Made by a program: the position numbers and the translations under genes. A DNA stretch of 53,021 nt from Oscillospiraceae bacterium (GTDB lineage: Bacteria; Bacillota; Clostridia; Oscillospirales; Acutalibacteraceae): positions 1 to 53,021 of the forward strand of contig SVOR01000009.1 in the NCBI GenBank assembly GCA_015066295.1, written 5' to 3'. Below the pieces are notes generated by a model. That model was not told where the DNA came from and did no database searches. It saw only the letters and a program-made list of their open reading frames with translations. This document shows, piece by piece, positions 25,128 to 33,509 of the stretch. How positions within the stretch are numbered: position 1 is the first letter of the stretch; every line of letters begins with the position of its first letter.

Positions 25128-25811
25128 TTGAATAAAAAAATCTTAATTGTTGATGACGACCAAAATATATGCGAGCTTTTGCGCCTTTATATCGAGAAGG
25201 AAGGTTACACCGCCGTTCTCGCTTATGACGGACAAGCTGCGCTCACTCAATTTAATAACTTATCACCCGATTTGGTGCTGCTTGATATAATGTTGCCGAA
25301 ACTTGATGGCTGGCAAGTTTGCAGAGAAATCCGCAAAACGTCGGACACACCAATAATAATGCTTACCGCAAAGGGCGAGGTTTTTGACAAGGTGTTGGGG
25401 CTTGAGCTTGGCGCCGATGATTATGTTACCAAACCTTTTGAAACCAAGGAAATTATTGCGCGTATTAAGGCTGTGTTAAGAAGAGCAAATATGCAAAATA
25501 ATAGCGACGTTTGCGAGGTTAAATATGACAAGCTTACAATAAACCTTACCAATTATGAGTTAATTGTTGATGGTGTTGCCGTTGATACACCGCCAAAAGA
25601 ACTCGAGCTTTTATATCATTTGGCGAGCAATCCCAATAGGGTATATACCCGCGACCAATTACTTGATGAGGTTTGGGGCTTCGATTATTACGGTGATTCT
25701 CGCACCGTTGACGTGCATATTAAACGACTTAGAGAGAAACTTGAAAATACCTCGGACAGATGGACGCTAAAAACAGTTTGGGGCGTCGGTTATAAATTTG
25801 AGGCAAAATAG
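25128..25811 (+). CDS. OmpR/PhoB family response regulator
   Basis: A 227-aa regulator. The receiver has the acidic pair in VDDDQNICELL, the phospho-acceptor Asp in LVLLDIMLPKLDG (about residue 52), Thr in IIMLTAKGE and Lys in VTKPFE. The C-terminal winged helix (residues 130-225) has YHLASNPNRVYTRDQLLDEVWGFDYYGDSRTVDVHIKRLREKLE. The TTG start follows GGAGTG. It is 12 bp ahead of the sensor kinase gene, and htrA follows, suggesting a cell-envelope stress circuit like CssRS-HtrA (inference). Confidence 0.92.
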   Translation: MNKKILIVDDDQNICELLRLYIEKEGYTAVLAYDGQAALTQFNNLSPDLVLLDIMLPKLDGWQVCREIRKTSDTPIIMLTAKGEVFDKVLGLELGADDYVTKPFETKEIIARIKAVLRRANMQNNSDVCEVKYDKLTINLTNYELIVDGVAVDTPPKELELLYHLASNPNRVYTRDQLLDEVWGFDYYGDSRTVDVHIKRLREKLENTSDRWTLKTVWGVGYKFEAK

Positions 25812-25823
25812 TGTGGTATTAAA

Positions 25824-27245
25824 ATGCATTTTAAGTTATTTAAAAAATTAGTAATTACGATAGGTCTTGTAATTATTATCAGCTTATCTGCGATTGTAAT
25901 GATTTTGAGTTTTGTCGTTTCAAAATACTTTTCAGAAGAAAAGTACGTTCAGTTAAGCCAAAACTGTGATTCGGTGGCAGAGGTCGTAATGAACGATATA
26001 AATTCGGCAGAATTTAAGAGAAATATGTTTAACATTATTGCGGTGCAAAATGAAGTTTCAGGTGTAGATACGTTTATTTGCGATAATTACGGCAGAATAA
26101 TTGTGTGTGGGTGTAATAAGTTTATGCTCGGCGAAAATTGTGCACATGCGGGCAAAACTATGTCACCTAATATTTTAAAAAGTGCTCAGGATGAATATTT
26201 TGCGGTTGATGACCTAAATCATTTATATAAAAAATCGCACTATACGGTTGGTAAGGCGATTATTTCTGCCGACGGCACAATATTAGGTTATGTTTTTTCA
26301 TCAACATCAGCGCAGTCGCTAAGAAATTTAATCAATAAAATATACGAAATGTATTTTGTTTCGGCTATAATACCACTAATAGTAATGCTTATAATTCTAT
26401 ATGCAATGACATATAGGTACACAAGGCCGTTAAAATCGATGTCGGAAGCGGCACGCGCCATGTCAAAGGGTGATTTCAGCAAAAAAATTCCCGTAATGAG
26501 TAATGACGAAATTGGTGAATTGTCGGTTGCCTTTAACAATATGACCGATTCGTTGGCTCGGCTCGAAAAAATGCGTAGGAGCTTTATTGCCGACGTATCA
26601 CACGAGTTGCGAACACCTATGACTACCATTTCAGGCTTTATTGACGGAATTATTGATGGAACTATTGATGAGGCGCAACAACCGCATTATCTTGGCATTG
26701 TTTCAAGTGAGGTTAAGCGCTTATCCCGTGTTGTTGAATCTATGCTTAATCTCTCAAAGCTTGATTCGGGAGAAATTACACTAAATTTGATTATGTTTAA
26801 CATAACCGATACGTTGGTTGATATTGTTGTCAGCCGTGAAAAGCAAATTGAGGAAAAGAATATAAGTATTACAGGACTTGATAACCTCGAAAAAACGTTT
26901 GTGTATGGCGATTATGATTTGCTTTATCAAGCCCTTTATAATCTTGTTGATAATGCGGTTAAGTTTGCCGACTTTGGTGGTGAAATATCATTCTCGGTAA
27001 AAAGCGCGGCTAAATCTACACAGATTATCATAAAAAATACCGGTGAAGGCATACCCGAGGACAAGCTTAATAATATTTTTGATAGATTTTACAAGGTGGA
27101 TAAATCACGCTCTGCGAATAAGAATAGCACAGGCTTGGGACTTTATATTGTTAAGACCATTATCGGTATTCATTCAGGTACCATAACTGCACAAAGTAAA
27201 GAAGGCGAGTATACGCAGTTTACTGTTACCTTACCAAATAAATAG
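25824..27245 (+). CDS. Sensor histidine kinase with HAMP domain
   Basis: A 473-aa membrane kinase. TM1 is at about residues 10-35 and TM2 at about 170-195. The extracytoplasmic sensor between them has several cysteines (TFICDNYGRIIVCGCNKFMLGENCAHAG). A HAMP domain follows (YRYTRPLKSMSEAARAMSKGDFSKKIPVMSNDEIGEL), then the dimerisation helix with the phospho-accepting His in FIADVSHELRTPMTTISGFIDGI (about 259), and the ATPase domain (LVDNAVKFADFGG; IFDRFYKVDKSRSANKNSTGLGLYIVKTI). The stimulus is unknown. Confidence 0.92.
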   Translation: MHFKLFKKLVITIGLVIIISLSAIVMILSFVVSKYFSEEKYVQLSQNCDSVAEVVMNDINSAEFKRNMFNIIAVQNEVSGVDTFICDNYGRIIVCGCNKFMLGENCAHAGKTMSPNILKSAQDEYFAVDDLNHLYKKSHYTVGKAIISADGTILGYVFSSTSAQSLRNLINKIYEMYFVSAIIPLIVMLIILYAMTYRYTRPLKSMSEAARAMSKGDFSKKIPVMSNDEIGELSVAFNNMTDSLARLEKMRRSFIADVSHELRTPMTTISGFIDGIIDGTIDEAQQPHYLGIVSSEVKRLSRVVESMLNLSKLDSGEITLNLIMFNITDTLVDIVVSREKQIEEKNISITGLDNLEKTFVYGDYDLLYQALYNLVDNAVKFADFGGEISFSVKSAAKSTQIIIKNTGEGIPEDKLNNIFDRFYKVDKSRSANKNSTGLGLYIVKTIIGIHSGTITAQSKEGEYTQFTVTLPNK

Positions 27246-27254
27246 GAGAAACGT

Positions 27255-28493
27255 ATGAACGAATTTAATAATTATGATGAGCAATTTGAGGTTATCGACG
27301 ATACCGAAAACGAAAAAATTGAATTTGATGAAGTTAATGCTTCATCGCCTAAAAGAAAAGGCAGGGGCTTTAAGATTTTTATTGCATGCATTAGCTTAAC
27401 GGTTGCCCTGTGTATTGCGGTATCTTGCGGATATTTAGTGGGTATATATTCGTCGGGCGGTAGTGAAATTGAATTGTTTGGTAAGCCCGATAAAAAGCTT
27501 TCGGCTGAGGACATTTATAAGACGGTTAATAAATCGGTTGTAGGTATTGTAATTTATAATAACACCGGTATAAAAGGATATGCAAGCGGTGTTATATATT
27601 CGGCCGATGGTTATATCGTTACAAATGACCATATTTATGAGGACGTTCCCGATGCTAAGTTTAAAATTTATACCGCTGACGAAAAAATATATGACGGCAA
27701 ATTTATTGCAGGCGATACAAGAAGTGATTTATCGGTAATTAAGGTTAATGCGACTGCGCTTACACCTGCTGTGTTTGGTAATTCGGGTGAGAGTGTTTGT
27801 GGCGAAGAGGTGTTAGCTATTGGCAGACCGCGAGATGCTTCTGCTGCCTCGTCGGTGACTAAGGGTATCATATCTTACGTTAATCGTAGGGTTAAAAATT
27901 CAACCAATTATTCCGAAAAACTAATTGAAACCGATTCACCAATCAATCCCGGAAGCTCGGGTGGAGCACTTGTTAATATGTACGGACAGGTTATTGGTAT
28001 TACGTCGGCAAAGCTCGTAGGTGAGGATTACGATTCGGTAGGCTATGCGATACCGAGTGCTACCGTTAAGTCGGTTATTGAATCCCTTATTAAAAACGGA
28101 AAGGTTGTCGGACGCTCGCGCCTTGGCATTACCTATCAGGAATTTGACAGTGCGACGGCTTCTATTGAGGGCAGTAAGCACTTTGGCTTAAAAATTATTG
28201 AGGTTAGTGAAGATAGCGATTTATTTGGCAAGGTAAAGGCAGATGATATAATTACCCACGTAAACGACGTCGCTGTTATCAATGATGGTGTTGTTTTGGA
28301 CGTTATCGAAACTAACAAACCAGGTACTGTAATTACGCTCACCATAATAAGCGAAAATAATACGCCTAAAAAATTAAAGTGTAAGCTGTTAAGTTATGTT
28401 GGCGGTTCAAGCTACGTAAGCTCATCGGGTGAGCTTACACCTGATGGCGATTCTTCATCAGATAAAACCTTTGATTTTCCATACGGAAATTAA
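27255..28493 (+). CDS. HtrA/DegP-like serine protease with PDZ domain
   Basis: A 412-aa membrane-anchored protease. After an acidic cytoplasmic stretch (residues 1-35) comes a TM segment (about 39-62). The trypsin-like domain has the triad His in GYIVTNDHIYED, Asp in TRSDLSVIKVN and Ser in NPGSSGGALVN. One PDZ domain (about residues 290-375) follows, with GLKIIEVSEDSDLFGKVKADDIITHVNDV. It probably degrades misfolded exported protein. The last gene of the two-component operon; the C terminus is Ser- and Asp-rich (SSSGELTPDGDSSSD). Confidence 0.92.
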   Translation: MNEFNNYDEQFEVIDDTENEKIEFDEVNASSPKRKGRGFKIFIACISLTVALCIAVSCGYLVGIYSSGGSEIELFGKPDKKLSAEDIYKTVNKSVVGIVIYNNTGIKGYASGVIYSADGYIVTNDHIYEDVPDAKFKIYTADEKIYDGKFIAGDTRSDLSVIKVNATALTPAVFGNSGESVCGEEVLAIGRPRDASAASSVTKGIISYVNRRVKNSTNYSEKLIETDSPINPGSSGGALVNMYGQVIGITSAKLVGEDYDSVGYAIPSATVKSVIESLIKNGKVVGRSRLGITYQEFDSATASIEGSKHFGLKIIEVSEDSDLFGKVKADDIITHVNDVAVINDGVVLDVIETNKPGTVITLTIISENNTPKKLKCKLLSYVGGSSYVSSSGELTPDGDSSSDKTFDFPYGN

Positions 28494-28520
28494 AAAACTC
28501 CCTTCGGGGAGTTTTTTAAT
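28492..28520 (+). terminator. Terminator after htrA
   Basis: Stem AAAAAACTCCC (28492-28502), TTCG tetraloop, GGGAGTTTTTT (28507-28517). A textbook Rho-independent terminator. Confidence 0.92.
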
Positions 28521-28524
28521 TTAC

Positions 28525-28558
28525 TTCGACAAAATAAACGAACACTTTACTGTATAAT
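28525..28558 (+). promoter_or_regulatory. spoIIG promoter with Spo0A box
   Basis: TTCGACA at 28525-28531 is an exact Spo0A box (TGTCGAA on the other strand). It lies 21 bases before TATAAT at 28553-28558. A Spo0A box in place of a normal -35 with a wide spacer is how the Bacillus spoIIG promoter works, so the same control of spoIIGA-sigE is expected here. Confidence 0.65.
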
Positions 28559-28577
28559 ATACGTACGGGGTGAGTGT

Positions 28578-29411
28578 ATGGTTATATATGCCGACGTGCT
28601 TGTAATTGTAAATATGATAGTCGATTATTTTATTTTGTTGCTTAGTGCCGCAATAAATAAGGCACAATATAAAAATTTTCGGTTACTGTTAGGCGCATTT
28701 TTTGGTGGGCTTTCATCACTTTACATTTTTCTGCCGCAACAACCAATAATAATCGAATTGTTATATAGAATTTTAACGGCGCTTTTAATAACCTTTATTT
28801 CATTTGGCTTTAAAAAGCTTAAAATTTTTGTACGTAACGCCTTTTCTTTTCTGCTTGCAACCATAGTCTATGGCGGCGCTGTCTTTGCTATTTGGCTTAT
28901 TTTTAAGCCTAATAGCATCCTTATAAATAATACATACGTTTATTATGATATTTCGGCAGTGCTTTTAATAATAATTTCGGTCGTAATTTATTTAGTAATT
29001 ACCATAACAAAGTCAATTTTGAAAAGAGAAGCTGTTGCGGCAGAAAGATGCGATATTGTATTTCTGTGTGAAAATAGAAGGGCATCTGTTAAGGGAATTT
29101 TAGATACGGGTAATTCGGTGACCGATATTATGGGAGATGCGGCAGTATTTTTTGTTAGCGACCAAATTTTTATTAAATTGTTTGGTAATAATTTTGAAAT
29201 TTCTAAAAGTGAAAATAAAAATAGATATAGAATAATTCCGTGTGCTACCGTAAACGAAAAAGGTATTTTAGAAGGGCTTAGGTGTGACGCGGCTACCGTT
29301 ATTTGCGATAAAAAGCATTTTAATTTTAATCACCCTGTTTTGTTAAAAAGCAATACAAAATTCAGTGATGATTATGATGCAATTGTAAATCCCGAAATTT
29401 TAATGTATTAG
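28578..29411 (+). CDS. spoIIGA: Sigma-E processing peptidase SpoIIGA
   Basis: A 277-aa membrane-embedded aspartic protease that cleaves pro-sigma-E in the mother cell. The N-terminal part has five hydrophobic segments (residues 5-150) and the C-terminal protease domain has the aspartic motif [11 protein letters not shown] (about residue 178). The ATG follows GGGGTGAG. It is 10 bp ahead of sigE, the standard pair. Confidence 0.93.
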   Translation: MVIYADVLVIVNMIVDYFILLLSAAINKAQYKNFRLLLGAFFGGLSSLYIFLPQQPIIIELLYRILTALLITFISFGFKKLKIFVRNAFSFLLATIVYGGAVFAIWLIFKPNSILINNTYVYYDISAVLLIIISVVIYLVITITKSILKREAVAAERCDIVFLCENRRASVKGILDTGNSVTDIMGDAAVFFVSDQIFIKLFGNNFEISKSENKNRYRIIPCATVNEKGILEGLRCDAATVICDKKHFNFNHPVLLKSNTKFSDDYDAIVNPEILMY

Positions 29412-29421
29412 GAGAATATCT

Positions 29422-30126
29422 ATGTTTTTAAAAGACATTTTTAATAAAATTTTGTATTTATTTTATGCCAAGAAAATACACTATATTAACGGCAGCGAAA
29501 CGTTGCCTGCGCCACTAACGTTTGAGGAAGAAGCAGAGGTTATTTCGCAATTTTCATCACGTCCAAAATATGCAAGGGAACAGCTGATTATTCATAATTT
29601 AAGGCTTGTTGTTTATATAGCGCGAAAGTTTGAGACTAACGCAAGTAATCTCGAAGATTTAATTTCAATAGGCACCATAGGTCTTATAAAGGCGGTTAAC
29701 ACCTTTTGTCCCGAGAAGAATATAAAGCTTGCCACCTATGCGTCGCGCTGTATAGAAAATGAAATTTTAATGTATTTAAGGAAAAATTCAAACCTAAAAA
29801 ATGAAATATCAATTGATGAGCCGTTAAATGTTGACTGGGACGGCAACGAGTTATTATTGTCCGACGTTTTGGGTACTGACAGCGACGATATTTGTATCGG
29901 CATTGAGCTTGAGGATGAGAAAAACCTGCTAAATAAAATAATTTCAAAATTATCCCGACGCGAAAGACAGATAATGCAGATGCGTTTTGGACTTAACGGT
30001 TATGAGGAGTATACACAAAAGGACGTTGCCGATACACTCGGCATTTCTCAATCATACATATCACGTCTTGAAAAAAGGATAATACAAAAGCTTAAAAAAC
30101 AAATTGAAAATGCGCAAACAATATAA
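29422..30126 (+). CDS. sigE: Sporulation sigma factor SigE (pro-sigma-E)
   Basis: A 234-aa sigma factor that directs early mother-cell transcription. An N-terminal pro-sequence of about 28 residues ([28 protein letters not shown]) would be removed by SpoIIGA. Region 2 ([61 protein letters not shown]) and region 4 ([46 protein letters not shown]) are full. SigG, often next, is not present here. Confidence 0.95.
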   Translation: MFLKDIFNKILYLFYAKKIHYINGSETLPAPLTFEEEAEVISQFSSRPKYAREQLIIHNLRLVVYIARKFETNASNLEDLISIGTIGLIKAVNTFCPEKNIKLATYASRCIENEILMYLRKNSNLKNEISIDEPLNVDWDGNELLLSDVLGTDSDDICIGIELEDEKNLLNKIISKLSRRERQIMQMRFGLNGYEEYTQKDVADTLGISQSYISRLEKRIIQKLKKQIENAQTI

Positions 30127-30159
30127 AAAATCGGTATTCAAAAGAATACCGATTTTTTT
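30125..30159. terminator. Bidirectional terminator between sigE and mgtE
   Basis: Inverted repeat AAAAAATCGGTATTC (30125-30139) with GAATACCGATTTTTT (30144-30158), loop AAAA. Confidence 0.92.
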
Positions 30160-31537
30160 AAATCTTTAATATTAGCGCCGCTATAGTAAAGTAAATTAAA
30201 AGCGAGAAGGCATCAAGAATTGTCGTTACAAGCGGGCTTGCCATAACGGCGGGGTCAAAGCCTAAACGCTTGGCAATAATCGGCAGAGTACAACCAATAA
30301 ATTTTGCAACAACCACAACTAAGAATAGGGTAATGCAAACAACCAACATTTCGGGTATTGCAACCATTGCATCAAAATTATTAAGCAGCAAATAATCAAT
30401 GAGATACAATTTGCCAAAGTTAATAACGCTGAGTGCTAAGCCGCAAATTGCCGAAACGCGAAGCTCTTTCCAAATAACTCGCCATATATCGCTAAATTCA
30501 ACGTCGCCGAGTGACAAAGCACGAATAACCGTAACCGATGCCTGACTACCTGAGTTACCGCCGGTACCCATAAGCATCGGAATAAATACTATGAGTGCGG
30601 CATAGGTGGTTAATTGCAACTCAAATTTTGAAATAATAGCGCCTGTAAATGTGGCCGAAATCATAAGGAACAATAGCCAAGGGATGCGTGCCTTAAAGGT
30701 TTCAAACACACCAGTTCTAAGATAGGGCTTTTCACTTGGCAAAATAGCTGCCATTTTTTCGATATCTTCGGATGCTTCCTCTTGGATAACGTCAATAGCA
30801 TCGTCGACCGTAACAATACCGACAAGTCTATTTTCATTATCAACGACAGGCATTGCGATGTGGTCGTACTTATCGAAAAGCATGGCGACCGATTCCTTAT
30901 CCTCATCGGTTGAAACCGACATAACGTTTGTATCCATTATATCACGGATAATATCGGTCGGTTTAGCAAGAATAAGGGTGCGAAGTGTTACACTACCAAT
31001 CAACACGCGGTCACGTTGGGTGACGTAGCAGGTGTTAATTGTTTCTTTATCAAGCGCGGTCTTGTGTATATGCTCAAGCGCGGCCTCGACGGTAACGTTT
31101 GATTTTAGATTTACAAACTCGGTAGTCATAACACTACCGACGCTGTCCTCAGGATATTTAAGCAGTTCGTTAATATCCTTGCGCATTTCGGGGCTTGCTT
31201 GTTTTAATATTCTGTTGACAACGTTAGCAGGCATTTCTTCAATAATATCTACGGCATCGTCAACGTATAATTCGTTAATAACGTCTTTAAGTTCGCGGTC
31301 AGAGAAGCCTTTGACAAGTAACTCCTGCAGGTCTGATTCCATTTCAACAAAGGTATCAGCCGCTAATTCTTTGGGTAGAAGCCTAAATAATTTCGGTAAA
31401 ATTTCTTCAGGCATATCTTCAAATAATGAAGCAATATCAACACTATTCATAGTTACAAGAATATCTTTAATAGTGCTGAATTTTTTGCTCTCAATAAGTG
31501 TGAGTAGGGTATCACTAATTGTGATATTGTTTTCCAT
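30158..31537 (-). CDS. mgtE: Magnesium transporter MgtE
   Basis: A 459-aa Mg2+ channel. The cytosolic N domain (residues 1-130, with repeated helices such as LFRLLPKELAADTFVEMES) is followed by two CBS domains (about 131-255, VGSVMTTEFVNLKSNVTVEAALEHI; NRLVGIVTVDDAIDVIQEEASED) and five TM helices (MLMGTGGNSGSQASVTVIRALSLGD in the pore region; LGFDPAVMASPLVTTILDAFSLLIYF). The ATG at 31537 follows AAGGAGG. Its 5' leader contains a possible 27-codon ORF at 31595-31678 rather than a recognisable M-box. Confidence 0.95.
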   Translation of the reverse strand: MENNITISDTLLTLIESKKFSTIKDILVTMNSVDIASLFEDMPEEILPKLFRLLPKELAADTFVEMESDLQELLVKGFSDRELKDVINELYVDDAVDIIEEMPANVVNRILKQASPEMRKDINELLKYPEDSVGSVMTTEFVNLKSNVTVEAALEHIHKTALDKETINTCYVTQRDRVLIGSVTLRTLILAKPTDIIRDIMDTNVMSVSTDEDKESVAMLFDKYDHIAMPVVDNENRLVGIVTVDDAIDVIQEEASEDIEKMAAILPSEKPYLRTGVFETFKARIPWLLFLMISATFTGAIISKFELQLTTYAALIVFIPMLMGTGGNSGSQASVTVIRALSLGDVEFSDIWRVIWKELRVSAICGLALSVINFGKLYLIDYLLLNNFDAMVAIPEMLVVCITLFLVVVVAKFIGCTLPIIAKRLGFDPAVMASPLVTTILDAFSLLIYFTIAALILKI

Positions 31538-31594
31538 AGTCTTACCTCCTTAAAAAATTTGCAGGGAACGGAAGTAAAACACATCTTACGGGGT

Positions 31595-31678
31595 TTATAA
31601 ATCAAACAGACGCAATTTTAAGGTCTGCAATGTAAAATTTCGCCCCAAAGGTGTGATATTACCACTGTCTGCGTCCAT
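31595..31678 (-). CDS. Possible 27-aa leader peptide of mgtE
   Basis: On the mgtE transcript, ATG at 31678 is preceded by AGAGGTG with 7-base spacing and begins a 27-codon frame ending at TAA (31595-31597), 57 bases before mgtE. The peptide starts MDADSGNITP and ends LKLRLFDL. An acidic N terminus close to a proline and a leucine- and basic-rich end recall Mg2+-sensing leader peptides such as MgtL in Salmonella, where low Mg2+ destabilises ribosomes on acidic-proline stretches. Its RNA also allows alternative pairings: GACGCA (31669-31674) or CAGAC (two copies) with the TGCGTCTG segment near 31607-31614. Function is inference; no M-box (ykoK) signature was found. Confidence 0.5.
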   Translation of the reverse strand: MDADSGNITPLGRNFTLQTLKLRLFDL

Positions 31679-31721
31679 TTAATTTCACCTCTTGTTATAA
31701 AATTTGGCAAATGCCTATATT

Positions 31722-31750
31722 ATCTTAACATTATGGCATTTGAGAGTCAA
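31722..31750 (-). promoter_or_regulatory. mgtE promoter with flanking inverted repeat
   Basis: On the minus strand, TTGACT (31750-31745) and TAAGAT (31727-31722) are 17 bases apart. A 7-bp inverted repeat AAATGCC (31709-31715) and GGCATTT (31735-31741) brackets the -10 region and could be an operator. The predicted transcript starts near 31714 and holds the leader ORF. Confidence 0.65.
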
Positions 31751-31768
31751 CATTTTTTTAAAAAAGCC

Positions 31769-31797
31769 TTGACTTTTTATATGTAAAGTGATAATAT
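31769..31797 (+). promoter_or_regulatory. Promoter of the Leu T-box operon
   Basis: TTGACT at 31769-31774 and TAATAT at 31792-31797 with 17-base spacing, 22 bases before T-box Stem I, divergent from the mgtE promoter. Confidence 0.7.
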
Positions 31798-31817
31798 CAT
31801 CTTATATTTTAAATACT

Positions 31818-32079
31818 GTGATGGAATTATGCTATTTATAGTTTGCTTTCAGAGAGTTATCGTTTGGTGCGAGATAACACAAATTTAAATTAGCAGTCTC
31901 ATTCCGGAGTAGAGCATTGAAGAACCTTTGGTTTGGTAGATTGCTACGGATGCCCCGTTATCATGGCTTTGGACTTGTTAGAGTCTTAATGAGTGACCGC
32001 TTGTGCGGTAATCAGGGTGGTACCACGGATAAATTATTCGTCCCTGAGATTGCTTTTATGCAGTCTCGGGGATTTTTTA
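31818..32079 (+). promoter_or_regulatory. T-box riboswitch, specifier read as CUC (Leu)
   Basis: Stem I base GGAA (31823-31826) pairs with UUCC (31902-31905) and GCUA (31831-31834) with UAGC (31891-31894), leaving UUAU on the 5' side and AGU-CUC-A on the 3' side. By the usual layout (three-base loop-E part, specifier, purine) the specifier is CUC at 31898-31900, for leucine. The upper stem has AGAGAG and GGTG. The antitermination bulge is AGGGTGGTACCACGG at 32014-32028, whose T pairs with discriminator A. A terminator (TCCCTGAGA with TCTCGGGGA, 32041-32072, plus T run) follows. The loop-E sequence is atypical, so the codon assignment is probable rather than certain. Confidence 0.8.
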
Positions 32080-32117
32080 TTACCCGAGCAAAATTATTTT
32101 GAGAGAGGTATATTTTT

Positions 32118-33509
32118 ATGAAAATCAGAATCGCAGACAGAACCTTGTGTCGCGCAGAAAACGCTTTTACATTTAAGGAGAAAATTGAGATTGCGCGTCA
32201 ACTTTATAAGCTAAACGTTGACGTTATTGAATTATCTGAAATTGTGAACATTAAGGCAGACACACTTCTTGTTAAAACTATATCCTCATTTGTTAAGGAT
32301 ACTGTTTTGTCTGTTGCCACCGGTCTTACGGTTGATGGCGTTAATAATGCTGCTGAAGCACTTGGCGGCGCAAAGAAGCCTCGCCTTCGTATTGAGGCAC
32401 CCGTTTCAACCGTTGGTATGGAGTATGTTTGTCATAAGAAAGCCCCCGCAATGCTCGAGCTTGTTAAAAAGCTAATTATTGCCGCTAAAGAAAAAATTGA
32501 TGACGTTGAGCTTTGCTTGCTTGATGCTACCCGTGCTGAAAAAGACGTTATAGCAGAAATGTTTTCAGTAGCTAAGGAGAATGGTGTTACCACTATAACC
32601 TTGTGTGATAATGCTGCCGAAATGTTGCCCGATGAGTTTTCGGCCTTTGTAAAGGAAATGACCGATTCTATTAACGACACCAATATTTCGGTTGGTGTTA
32701 TGTGTGAAAATAAAAACGGTCTTGCCGCAGCAAATACCGTTATGTCGATTAAAAAAGGTGTTAACACTATTAAAACCGATATTGACGGCAACATTTCTTC
32801 GGTTATGACCATAGGTTCAATAATTAAAAATGCAGGTCAAAACTACGGTTTTGAGTCTACTCTTAAATTGACCGAGCTTAACAGAATTTATAATCAGATT
32901 AACTGGATAATCGGTAATTCAAAAAATCAAAAGAATATTGTATCCTCTGCTGATGCAGATAATAACGAAGTTGTACTCAGCAATAAGGATACCGCACAAA
33001 CCGTTAGTTCTGCTGTTTATAAGCTTGGCTACGATTTAAGCGAAGAAGATAATGCTAAGGTTTACGAGGAATTTTTACGTGTTACTGAGAAGAAAAATGT
33101 TACGGTTAAAGAGCTTGATGCAATTGTTGCAAGCGTAGCTTTACAGGTGCCTACTACCTACAAGTTAATCAGCTATTTGGTTAACAACGGTAATATCATC
33201 TCTGCAACTGCACAAATTACACTCGAAATGGACGGCAAAGAATTGCAGGGTGTTAGCATTGGCGACGGTCCTATTGATGCTGCATTTTTGGCTATTGAGC
33301 AGATTATCGGTCACCGCTATGAATTGGATGATTTCCAAATTCAGTCGGTAACCGAAGGTACCGAGGCTATGGGCTCAGCTGTCGTGAAATTACGCTCTGG
33401 CGGTAAGCTTTATTCGGGTAACGGTATTTCAACCGATATTATTGGCGCCGCAATTAAAGCATATCTTGCTGCCGTAAACAAGATTGTTTACGAGGAGGTT
33501 AATATATGA
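32118..33509 (+). CDS. LeuA-like protein: degenerate isopropylmalate synthase fold with intact LeuA allosteric domain
   Basis: A 463-aa protein. The N-terminal 270 residues follow the HMGL-like TIM barrel of 2-isopropylmalate synthase by position (IEIARQLYKLNVDVIE, KPRLRIEAPVSTVGMEY, LCLLDATRAEKDVIAEM), but the catalytic signatures are gone: DTTLRDGEQ is RTLCRAENA, the metal HxHND segment is MCENKNG and the ERAGN part is lost. The C terminus (about residues 345-460, YLVNNGNIISATAQITLEMDGKELQGVSIGDGPIDAAF to AVNKIVYEE) keeps the leucine-binding dimerisation domain. It is under a Leu T-box. It may be a leucine sensor, a partner of another enzyme or a changed-function enzyme; canonical LeuA activity is unlikely. 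Confidence 0.75.
   Translation: MKIRIADRTLCRAENAFTFKEKIEIARQLYKLNVDVIELSEIVNIKADTLLVKTISSFVKDTVLSVATGLTVDGVNNAAEALGGAKKPRLRIEAPVSTVGMEYVCHKKAPAMLELVKKLIIAAKEKIDDVELCLLDATRAEKDVIAEMFSVAKENGVTTITLCDNAAEMLPDEFSAFVKEMTDSINDTNISVGVMCENKNGLAAANTVMSIKKGVNTIKTDIDGNISSVMTIGSIIKNAGQNYGFESTLKLTELNRIYNQINWIIGNSKNQKNIVSSADADNNEVVLSNKDTAQTVSSAVYKLGYDLSEEDNAKVYEEFLRVTEKKNVTVKELDAIVASVALQVPTTYKLISYLVNNGNIISATAQITLEMDGKELQGVSIGDGPIDAAFLAIEQIIGHRYELDDFQIQSVTEGTEAMGSAVVKLRSGGKLYSGNGISTDIIGAAIKAYLAAVNKIVYEEVNI

Noticed and set aside
31032-31553. Long plus-strand open frame of 173 codons opposite mgtE
   Set aside because: It is antisense to well-conserved MgtE codons, has serine/leucine-rich low-complexity translation typical of shadow frames and no RBS.
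31538-31740. M-box (ykoK) magnesium riboswitch ahead of mgtE
   Set aside because: I looked for the conserved GGUGAGGCUCCU-type core and did not find it; the leader ORF fits better.
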